8,004 bases of DNA, taken from Chloroflexota bacterium (GTDB lineage: Bacteria; Chloroflexota; Anaerolineae; Anaerolineales; Villigracilaceae). The translations under genes and the position numbers were made by a program. The first letter of the stretch is position 1; every line of letters begins with the position of its first letter. Shown here one piece after another: positions 1 through 5,460 of this stretch. The stretch is from positions 1-8,004 of the forward strand of contig JAEWVF010000008.1 of the NCBI GenBank assembly GCA_023459215.1. Reading direction: 5' to 3'. The notes beneath the pieces are model-generated. The model saw only the letters and a program-made list of their open reading frames with translations. It made no database searches and was not told where the DNA came from.

Positions 1-608
1 GGTATACTGTGGCCGCGCCGCTCCTGCCCGGACACGGCACCAGCCCGGCAGACCTGAACCGCGTCCGCTGGCAGGATTGGGTGCGCGCCGGGCAGGATAC
101 ACTTGAGCAGCTTTTCCAGAGTTGTGAACGGGTTTTTGTGGCGGGCGAGTCGATGGGCGGACTGTTGGCGCTTTATCTGGCCAGTCAAAATCCCAGGGTG
201 GCTGGACTTTTACTTTACGCCCCGGCGATTGCGCTTAACATGCGTTTCGCTGATTATGCCAAGCTTTATCTGGGCGCGCCTTTCCTCGAACAGGTCCCGC
301 GCTCGGGGCTGGATTGCAGCGAGGCCTGGCAGGGCTATTCCGGCCTGCCGCTCAAGGGCGTTCTGCAATTGCTGGCCTTTGGCAAGGCAACCCGCGCCCA
401 ATTATCAAAAATTCACCAGCCAATCCTGGTTTTCCAGGGCCGCCTGGATACGACTGTTGCTCCGCAGGCCGGGGATGTGATCCTGGCGCATGTTTCCTCT
501 ACCCAGAAAGCGCACTATTGGCTGGAAAAATCGCACCACACTCTGACCCTGGATGTGGAGTTGGATGAAGTGGCAACAAAAACAATTGAATTTATCGAGC
601 AATTATAA
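1..608 (+). CDS. Alpha/beta-hydrolase, carboxylesterase / monoacylglycerol lipase type (5' end outside window)
   Basis: The reading frame is open to the left edge. The first full codons give YTV just before AAPLLPGHGTSP, matching the family's GYTV.APLLPGHGTSP strand, and bases 1-2 (gg) fit the preceding glycine. The GTG at 9 is therefore an internal valine and the true start lies upstream, by roughly 45 codons if the protein resembles the ~250-residue Est30-type carboxylesterases. Counting from that GTG, the nucleophile is Ser48 in GESMGG (GxSxG), the acid is Asp147 in GRLDTTV, and the base is probably His177 in SHHTLTLD, which aligns with the SGHVITLD motif of Est30. The oxyanion-hole strand with LPGHG is at 5-10 and a short lid region lies around 77-115. 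All catalytic elements are intact. No signal peptide can be judged because the N-terminus is missing. The family hydrolyses short- to medium-chain carboxyl esters or monoacylglycerols in the cytoplasm, and the substrate here cannot be told. The gene ends in TAA, and an inverted-repeat element follows after 16 bp. Confidence 0.9.
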   Translation, partial: YTVAAPLLPGHGTSPADLNRVRWQDWVRAGQDTLEQLFQSCERVFVAGESMGGLLALYLASQNPRVAGLLLYAPAIALNMRFADYAKLYLGAPFLEQVPRSGLDCSEAWQGYSGLPLKGVLQLLAFGKATRAQLSKIHQPILVFQGRLDTTVAPQAGDVILAHVSSTQKAHYWLEKSHHTLTLDVELDEVATKTIEFIEQL

Positions 609-624
609 ATATTCAGCCCGCGCT

Positions 625-723
625 TGTCATTTCGACGAGCGGTAGCGAGGAGAAATCTGCACCCTGCAAGCCAGGATTTCTACCCTACGGGCACGATGTC
701 GCCGCTACACAACTCGAAATAAC
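625..723. repeat. Intergenic inverted-repeat element with nested arms (REP/MITE-like)
   Basis: The stretch between the hydrolase and the glycosyltransferase-like gene folds on itself in three nested pairings. The outer ends are 626-635 (gtcatttcga) against 714-723 (tcgaaataac), complementary at 9 of 10 positions. The middle arms are 641-647 (ggtagcg) against 703-709, 6 of 7. The inner arms are 651-657 (agaaatc) against 675-681 (gatttct), 7 of 7. The left arm, 625-658, recurs on the other strand at 4057-4090 with 31 of 34 identical bases. Non-coding, dispersed and palindromic with defined ends, it looks like a small non-autonomous repeat. It may also serve as transcription end or mRNA-stabilising structure for the hydrolase gene. 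No promoter for the next gene is convincing in the remaining 724-785. Confidence 0.65.
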
Positions 724-801
724 CAATTTTAGTGAGCGACAGCCAAAATATGGGCTGAATGGTTAAGAGCAATTATTACTTCATTAAGGAGAAACGCAAC
801 T

Positions 802-2322
802 ATGAAAAAAGTGAACGGCCGCTACGAAGTGTACGGCAACCCGATCAGCGAATCCCAAACCCGCGCGACCGACGCCTGGAAGGCCAAACTGGCCAGGCAG
901 TTCAAATACGATCCCAATGAAACCTATAACCTGAGCGTGCGCGAGCATCCCTATGGCGGGGATATTTTCGGGTTGCAAGAAATCGTCCGCGACCAGCCCG
1001 GCCAGCCGCTCAAGAAGGAAAACGGCGTTATCGTCAGCACCATCCGCATGGGTTTTGGCCATTATCGCATTGCCATGGCGGGTGTCTCGGCGGCCAAAGC
1101 GATGGGTTTCACCCCCTACTGGCTCGACCTGCTCTCCATCCCCGGTGTGCCGACCGATGTGATTAACTGGTGCAACTCCAATTACAGCAAATATTCGCGC
1201 ATCTCGCAGCGCTATCCCTGGTTCGACAAATACGTCTGGGAATCGCTGACCACCGGCGAGCCGACCCTGCCTGGCCTGAACTGGCTCTTCAACCAATGGA
1301 TTGTCACCTGGCCCTGGCGCTTCCTGAAAACGGAAGTCAAAGATTACAAGATGAGCGAACTCTTCGACCGCCTGTACGCGGCCCTGCCCTCCGATATGCC
1401 GACCCTGACCTCGCATATGTGGAACTGCATGGGCGCAGTCTCCGGCGGCATGACCAACGTGGTCGATATGATGTTCGATAACTGGCCGATGGCCTTCCAA
1501 CTGACCGAAGGGGCCAAGCACGCCGTCCAGTCGCCCTCCGGCTACTACGGATTCCGGGTTATGCGCGGCTTCGACGAAACCAACAAGGTGATGAAACCCG
1601 TCCCGACCGATGCGCTGTATTACGTTGGCCATCACGTCGACCATGAACTGGTCGAGAACATCGAACACGACTGCGATGCCCGCCTGCGGCGCATGAAATC
1701 CAAAGAGCCGCGCCGCTTCCTGGTGACGATGGGCGGGGCCGGCGCTCAGCGCGAACTGTTCAAGGCCATCATCGAACACGCCATCCCGATGGTGCAAAAG
1801 GACAAGATCGCCCTGTTCATCAACCTGGGCGACCACAAGAACAACTGGGAATGGCTGCAAGGCGAACTGGCCCAGCACAAGAACATGATTCACACCCACT
1901 TTACCTGGGAAGATACCAAGGCTTTTGCCGACAGCATCCGCGAAACGCCCGCCCACGGCTTGCATGTCTTCCTGCACGACAACACCTTCCACGCCGTTTA
2001 CGCCACCAACTACCTGATGCGCGTGATTGACGTGATGATTACCAAACCCAGCGAACTGGCCTTCTACCCCGTGCCGAAAATCTTCAACGCCCGCGTCGGC
2101 GGCCATGAGATGTGGGGCGCGATCCGCGGCGCGGAAATCGGCGACAGCACCGTTGAAGTCCGCACCATCCCGCAGACCCTGCAAGCCATCGACCTGCTGA
2201 CCGAAGCCGACGATTTGCTGACGATGTACTGCGAGCACATCGTCAAGAACAAGAGCATCGGCATCTACGATGGCGCTTACAAGAGCGTCGAACTGGCGAC
2301 CGGCAAGAAATTCACGCGCTAA
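802..2322 (+). CDS. Uncharacterised GT-B-fold glycosyltransferase-like protein (MurG / diacylglycerol glycosyltransferase-like)
   Basis: This is a 506-residue protein. The start ATG is preceded by aaggag at 786-791, 10 bp upstream. Three blocks fit the GT-B architecture of MurG and MGDG-synthase-type enzymes. A strand followed by a glycine-rich loop and helix (IVSTIRMGFGHYRIA, about 77-91) corresponds to the acceptor-side GxGH motif. A second Rossmann-domain entry, RFLVTMGGAGAQRELF (about 305-320), resembles the LVxGGSxGA of MurG. A C-terminal TKPSELAFYPVPKIF (414-428) sits where relatives have the sugar-nucleotide-binding TKPGG...E motif, with Glu418 earlier than usual. The first 75 residues have no counterpart I recognise, and residues 115-260 are rich in Trp, Tyr and Met, suggesting a membrane-facing or lipid-binding surface. 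There is no signal peptide and no clear transmembrane helix, so it is probably cytoplasmic or peripheral to the membrane. The likely reaction is sugar transfer to a lipid or other acceptor, but this is inferred from motifs only. It appears monocistronic, with a stem-loop pair just downstream. Confidence 0.8.
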   Translation: MKKVNGRYEVYGNPISESQTRATDAWKAKLARQFKYDPNETYNLSVREHPYGGDIFGLQEIVRDQPGQPLKKENGVIVSTIRMGFGHYRIAMAGVSAAKAMGFTPYWLDLLSIPGVPTDVINWCNSNYSKYSRISQRYPWFDKYVWESLTTGEPTLPGLNWLFNQWIVTWPWRFLKTEVKDYKMSELFDRLYAALPSDMPTLTSHMWNCMGAVSGGMTNVVDMMFDNWPMAFQLTEGAKHAVQSPSGYYGFRVMRGFDETNKVMKPVPTDALYYVGHHVDHELVENIEHDCDARLRRMKSKEPRRFLVTMGGAGAQRELFKAIIEHAIPMVQKDKIALFINLGDHKNNWEWLQGELAQHKNMIHTHFTWEDTKAFADSIRETPAHGLHVFLHDNTFHAVYATNYLMRVIDVMITKPSELAFYPVPKIFNARVGGHEMWGAIRGAEIGDSTVEVRTIPQTLQAIDLLTEADDLLTMYCEHIVKNKSIGIYDGAYKSVELATGKKFTR

Positions 2323-2344
2323 GCCGCATCTGCAAGCCCGAATC

Positions 2345-2406
2345 AATTCGCCCTTTCCCGCGTTGTTGGGAAAGGGCGAATTCTTTGCCCGGCCCGTTTT
2401 GCCGGG
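2345..2406 (+). terminator. Tandem stem-loops ending the glycosyltransferase-like gene
   Basis: A perfect 15-bp inverted repeat (2345-2359 with 2368-2382, loop of 8) starts 22 bp after the stop codon. A 6-bp stem (cccggc 2388-2393 with gccggg 2401-2406, loop of 7) follows, then a short T-rich tail (ttgctttt, 2407-2414). The first stem has no long U-run after it (only cttt at 2383-2386), so it may work with the second hairpin or act as a 3'-end stabiliser. The pair separates the 802-2322 gene from the promoter of the next one. Confidence 0.65.
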
Positions 2407-2413
2407 TTGCTTT

Positions 2414-2422
2414 TGGTACAAT
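2414..2422 (+). promoter_or_regulatory. Extended -10 promoter giving a leaderless lipoprotein mRNA
   Basis: The bases tggtacaat match an extended -10 (TGn plus TACAAT, 5 of 6 to TATAAT). No -35 resembling TTGACA lies 16-18 bp upstream; the bases there belong to the terminator hairpin. Transcription would begin about 7 bp downstream, at 2429-2430, which is the GTG start itself. No Shine-Dalgarno sequence fits between them, so the transcript is probably leaderless. Confidence 0.5.
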
Positions 2423-2429
2423 TCAACCC

Positions 2430-3071
2430 GTGAAACCTCTTTCTTTCCTATCTTTGCTGCTCGTATTCTTCCTGACCGCCTGTACCGGCCCTTCGATTGG
2501 CGAAATCACCACTCCGCCCGGCGGCGTGCTTTTCGAAGATGATTTCAGCCAGCCTGCCAGCGGTTGGGGCGAGGCCCAGGTTTTCCTCGGCCAGGCCGGT
2601 TATGCCGAAGGCGCTTACCGCTTCCGGATCGATTCACCCGGCGTCGATTTCTGGGCGCACCCTGGACTTGCCTTTTCGCTGGCGCGCGTCGAGGCGGACG
2701 TGGCTCCGCTGCCCAATACCGCTCCCGGGCGGATGGGCCTGATCTGCCGCCTGGTCGACGAACAGAACTTTTATTTCTTCATCATCAGCCCGGACGGGTA
2801 TTATGGCATCGGCAAGACCGAGAACGGACAGGCTTCCCTGCTGGACATGACCCAGATGGCTCCCCATCCGGCCATCCGCACCGATGGCGGCATCAACCAC
2901 CTGCGCGCCGATTGCATTGCCGAACTGTTGATTTTCTACGTCAACGACACTCTGGTCGGCTCGGCCATGGACGCCGATTTCCAGCGCGGCGATGTCGGCT
3001 TGCTGACCGGGGCCTTCGAGCAGTCCGGGGTCGAGGTGCTGTTCGATAATTTTGTGGTGTATAAGCCGTAG
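2430..3071 (+). CDS. Secreted lipoprotein with a concanavalin-like beta-sandwich domain
   Basis: This 213-residue protein begins at GTG 2430. The frame stays open upstream to a TTG at 2385, but only the GTG start puts a charged residue (Lys2), a hydrophobic core (LSFLSLLLVFFL) and the lipobox L15-T16-A17-C18 in canonical order. The mature protein should be lipidated on Cys18 and anchored on the outer face of the membrane. After a short linker, residues 33-212 form one domain of alternating strands. It opens with LFEDDFSQPASGWG and closes with VLFDNFVVYKP, the pattern of LamG / DUF1080-like (concanavalin-type) jelly rolls. Cys106 (LICR) and Cys162 (RADC) could form a disulfide. I see no catalytic carboxylate pair as in laminarinases, so a binding role, perhaps for glycans, seems likelier than hydrolysis. 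The function is not established. It has its own promoter, and the neighbouring genes do not reveal a partner. Confidence 0.85.
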   Translation: MKPLSFLSLLLVFFLTACTGPSIGEITTPPGGVLFEDDFSQPASGWGEAQVFLGQAGYAEGAYRFRIDSPGVDFWAHPGLAFSLARVEADVAPLPNTAPGRMGLICRLVDEQNFYFFIISPDGYYGIGKTENGQASLLDMTQMAPHPAIRTDGGINHLRADCIAELLIFYVNDTLVGSAMDADFQRGDVGLLTGAFEQSGVEVLFDNFVVYKP

Positions 3072-3074
3072 CGC

Positions 3075-3149
3075 CGCCTGAAGGCGACCTTCAATCGGTT
3101 CCAGTCCGCTTCAGCAGGCTTCGTAAAAATAGCCCGGACATTAATGGGC
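3075..3149 (+). repeat. Row of three short degenerate hairpins
   Basis: Immediately after the lipoprotein gene come three small stem-loops. They are cgcc-tgaa-ggcg (3075-3086); agtccgc / gcaggct around a ttca loop (3103-3120, six of seven pairs if one G-U pair is allowed); and gccc / gggc (3132-3135 with 3146-3149). Evenly spaced hairpins with TTCA/TGAA loops resemble a decayed intergenic palindromic repeat. They could also end transcription of the lipoprotein gene. No coding potential is seen here. Confidence 0.4.
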
Positions 3150-3199
3150 AAGTTTTATTAATCTTGTTTGAGAGACAAGGTGTTGGCCTGAGAGATGTT

Positions 3200-4036
3200 G
3201 TGAAAAAATCCTTCATCTGGAAATTATGTGAAGAAATATGGCGACAGTGGTGGTTTCTACTGTTAATTTTGTTGCCGCAACTCATTCCACCTTATACTTC
3301 ATATGGCTATGAGTTATCTGAGTGGGGTGCAGTAAATGCCTATATTCTGACTCACCCTATCAAGTTCCACTTTTCCGGTTTGTTTCACTTTTTTCAGATC
3401 ATTCCATTGATCCTATTGATTTTAATATTCTTCATAAAGAGAAGGATAACGCGCTTATTCAGTCTTTATGTGGCTTTTTCGTATATTTTGATTGCATTTA
3501 TCCAAAGTTTCTCGATTAGCGAAAAATATGGTTTTTCTGTTTGTGTTGCAAACGTGATTACTTTTCTGGCTCTCGCAGGTTTATGGCTTTGGGAAGCAAT
3601 TTTTCCTAAAAATAAGTTTAAATTACAAAAGATGCCTGTATGGAAATACTCGATGATCATTCTTGCCCTTTTTGCCTTCTGGGGGCCTGTTAATCCACTT
3701 ACTCTCATGCCTGATTTCAACCCTGTTTACGTGTTTACCTCAGGTACAGCTTTATCTTTTTGCATGGCTACCCCGCTATATCTGGCAATTCTTTCCATGT
3801 ATTTTCCTCACGTTAATAAGTCGGTTTTTATTGCCACAGGTTTTGTTGGGGTTATGATGAGTTTGGGAAACGTGGTGCTTGAATTTGTAATTTATCCATC
3901 CTATTGGTGGATCGGCGTATTACACATTCCTTTGTTTGTTACCTCTTTGTATAGTGTAATAATTTCGTTTTGTGAAATTGTTGGCCGGGTAAAAACAATG
4001 GCCACTTTGACGTTGGATGGCAATGTGGTCATTTAA
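3200..4036 (+). CDS. Polytopic membrane protein of unknown function, AT-rich gene
   Basis: I do not recognise this family. From GTG 3200 it encodes 278 residues. About eight hydrophobic segments can be marked at roughly 16-32, 60-79, 86-104, 112-134, 150-168, 176-201, 208-232 and 236-262. Positive clusters lie between segments 2 and 3 (KRRITR, 80-85) and between segments 4 and 5 (KNKFKLQK, 137-144). This suggests an inner-membrane protein, with both loops cytoplasmic. WGPVNPLTLMPDFNP (161-175), rich in Pro and Asn, is the most motif-like stretch and could be a conserved pore or binding loop. GTG 3200 is preceded by gagaga at 3190-3195. An in-frame TTG at 3164 would add 12 residues and cannot be excluded. 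Codon use is clearly unlike the neighbours: hand counts of three 60-base lines gave about 27-43% GC, against about 72% for a line of mtaB. This suggests transfer or a different selective history. A single-arm repeat copy lies 20 bp past the stop. Confidence 0.8.
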   Translation: MKKSFIWKLCEEIWRQWWFLLLILLPQLIPPYTSYGYELSEWGAVNAYILTHPIKFHFSGLFHFFQIIPLILLILIFFIKRRITRLFSLYVAFSYILIAFIQSFSISEKYGFSVCVANVITFLALAGLWLWEAIFPKNKFKLQKMPVWKYSMIILALFAFWGPVNPLTLMPDFNPVYVFTSGTALSFCMATPLYLAILSMYFPHVNKSVFIATGFVGVMMSLGNVVLEFVIYPSYWWIGVLHIPLFVTSLYSVIISFCEIVGRVKTMATLTLDGNVVI

Positions 4037-4056
4037 ATTGTTCGGTTCCCAGGCGC

Positions 4057-4090
4057 GGATTTCTCCTCGCTGGCGCTCGTCGAAATGACA
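4057..4090 (-). repeat. Single-arm copy of the 625-658 repeat, inverted
   Basis: Read on the - strand, these 34 bases match 625-658 at 31 positions: tgtcatttcgacgagcg, two changed bases, then agcgaggagaaatcc. The second arm seen at 675-723 is not found beside it. It would have to lie in the 3' end of the membrane-protein gene, where I see no match. This is therefore a solo or truncated copy. On the - strand its translation resembles the FCHFDER-type peptides that such repeats often produce, and I do not regard that as coding. Confidence 0.75.
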
Positions 4091-4172
4091 AAATGAACTG
4101 GATACAAGGTTCTCGAAGACAGCCCCATCTTTTGATGTGACACAGCCCGACATCCTGCCTTTCGGCTATTGT

Positions 4173-4181
4173 TGATATAAT
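4173..4181 (+). promoter_or_regulatory. Extended -10 promoter of the Ig-like lipoprotein gene
   Basis: The bases tgatataat give a TGn extension plus a perfect TATAAT (4176-4181). No good -35 is seen 16-18 bp upstream, where the bases read tcctgc or similar. The predicted transcription start is near 4188. That leaves about 48 bases of leader to the preferred ATG at 4236, which contains the aaagga ribosome binding site at 4223-4228. Confidence 0.6.
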
Positions 4182-4235
4182 CTGCCTAAGTCAATCAACT
4201 TTATCCGAATGTCTGTTGCGCGAAAGGATGTTGAG

Positions 4236-5444
4236 ATGCGGCCGACAAGCGTATTTTCCAAAGTTTGTGCGTTTATCCTGGCAAGCCTGCTGATTGCCTC
4301 CTGCACCTTCCCTGCCACCACTTCAGAAGATTTCCAGCTTTATTTTGGCCGCCCCCAGGACGGCGATGTCATTATGTTGGGCGAATCGTTCCAACTGCTG
4401 GCGAACGGACTGTCCACCGCCGGGGAGGTTTCGCGCGTGCTGTATTTTGTCGATGGGCGCGTGGTGGCCGAAGCGCCGAACACTGCCGGGACGACGATTG
4501 TCACCTCGTATACATGGACGCCCGCTGCCGCCGGGCAATATACCCTGCAGCTTGCCGCCCAGCGCGGCAGCCAGTACGCCTATTCGGAAGTGCTGCGCGT
4601 TTGCGTCCTGCCTTTCCAGATTGCGCCCGGCCATCCGTTCGATATTTACGCTCATGGCTACCAGGGCGATTGCCAACTCCCCGAACGTTCCGCCGCGGCC
4701 CGGCCTGGCACCCCGGCGGTTACTATGGCCAATGCCAACCCGGCCAGCCTGACCTATGTCCCGTTTTTCTACGAGACCTGTCCCGAACAAACCCGCTTCG
4801 TCGATTTCCAGCTTAACCTGGATGATCCCAACGATGACATTGTTTTTGCCGCGATTGCGATTGAAATCGTCCCAGCCCAGGCCGGGCGCATCAACGCGGA
4901 GACCACCCTGGCCATGACCCGCCTCGAGCATGTCCCCGCCCCGGCCAAGATTTACATCGGCTATCTGGATTTGCATATCTTCCTGGCCCGTTCCTTGACC
5001 AACCCGGAAACCAGCCTGGGCCTGGACGGCGAACTGCGCTGGACCGCCCGCGCCTTTGGCCGCGATGGTGAGATTCTGCTCGAAGAAGGCCCATTTTCGA
5101 TCCCGGCTGTCCCGGTTCCCTGCGATGGAACCCTGGCAACGCCCGCGGCCCTACCGGTCGAACCACCCCTGACGGGCCTGCCCGAGATTACGGTGACACT
5201 GGAAACGCTGCCCCAACCGACCTTCACCCCCCAGCTGACGGCCACCCCGGCCTCGGCCAGGGATTGCCCGCCCGGCACGTATTATTCTGAAATTACCCAG
5301 AAATGCTACCAGGTGGCCATCCCGACTGCCACGTTGAAACCAAACCAACCCGAAGAACAAAACTCGTGTTCGCAATATGACTCGTATAACGCTTGCATTG
5401 CGGCAGGATGTTCTTATAATTTGAACACCAAAACCTGCGAATAA
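4236..5444 (+). CDS. Lipoprotein with Ig-like domain and cysteine-rich C-terminal tail
   Basis: From ATG 4236 this encodes 402 residues. An in-frame ATG at 4209 adds nine residues. The later start is preferred because aaagga (4223-4228) sits 7 bp before it and because it gives a textbook lipoprotein signal: Arg2, Lys9, a hydrophobic core, and lipobox I20-A21-S22-C23. Residues about 33-125 look like a bacterial Ig-like domain (FQLYFGRPQDGDVIMLGE, RVLYFVDGRVVAEA, YTWTPAAAGQYTLQLAA). Residues about 180-292 form a second strand-rich region beginning FFYETCPEQTRFVDFQL. A Pro/Thr-rich linker (about 301-341) resembles surface stalks. The tail carries six cysteines at 344, 357, 378, 387, 392 and 401 (CPPGTYY...KCYQ and CSQYDSYNACIAAGCSYN...C), likely disulfide-bonded and reminiscent of PSI/plexin-like knots. 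It is probably displayed outside the membrane for binding or adhesion. The precise role is unknown. mtaB starts 16 bp after the stop. Confidence 0.85.
   Translation: MRPTSVFSKVCAFILASLLIASCTFPATTSEDFQLYFGRPQDGDVIMLGESFQLLANGLSTAGEVSRVLYFVDGRVVAEAPNTAGTTIVTSYTWTPAAAGQYTLQLAAQRGSQYAYSEVLRVCVLPFQIAPGHPFDIYAHGYQGDCQLPERSAAARPGTPAVTMANANPASLTYVPFFYETCPEQTRFVDFQLNLDDPNDDIVFAAIAIEIVPAQAGRINAETTLAMTRLEHVPAPAKIYIGYLDLHIFLARSLTNPETSLGLDGELRWTARAFGRDGEILLEEGPFSIPAVPVPCDGTLATPAALPVEPPLTGLPEITVTLETLPQPTFTPQLTATPASARDCPPGTYYSEITQKCYQVAIPTATLKPNQPEEQNSCSQYDSYNACIAAGCSYNLNTKTCE
5393..5420 (+). promoter_or_regulatory. Possible internal promoter for mtaB
   Basis: Inside the last codons of the lipoprotein gene lies a perfect TATAAT (5415-5420). 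A weak -35 (ttgcat, 5393-5398) stands 16 bp upstream. Transcription would start about 35 bp before the mtaB ATG. The -10 coincides with Tyr-Asn codons (tat aat), so it may be a chance match. The 16-bp gap between the genes also allows simple read-through. Confidence 0.35.
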
Positions 5445-5460
5445 AGGCACACGCTCACTG

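Noticed and set aside
784..2421. A 545-codon open frame on the - strand covering the whole GT-B-like gene
   Set aside because: It mirrors the + strand gene in a GC-rich sequence with strong codon bias, has Ala/Val/Gly/His-rich low-information composition, and shows no family motifs. The + strand frame has a ribosome binding site and recognisable motifs.
2385..2429. TTG 2385 as the start of the small lipoprotein
   Set aside because: It lies within the terminator hairpin and upstream of the promoter, and would put 15 unhelpful residues before the signal peptide.
3920..4153. A - strand frame encoding an FCHFDER-like peptide
   Set aside because: It is the translation of the repeat arm at 4057-4090, a common source of spurious small proteins.
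4134..4154. A gatgt/acatc inverted repeat just upstream of the 4176 -10 box as an operator
   Set aside because: A 5-bp stem with an 11-base gap is expected by chance; there is no second copy.
4323..4976. A 217-codon - strand frame inside the Ig-like lipoprotein gene
   Set aside because: No start signal or motif is seen. The overlapping + strand gene has a lipoprotein signal and domain structure.
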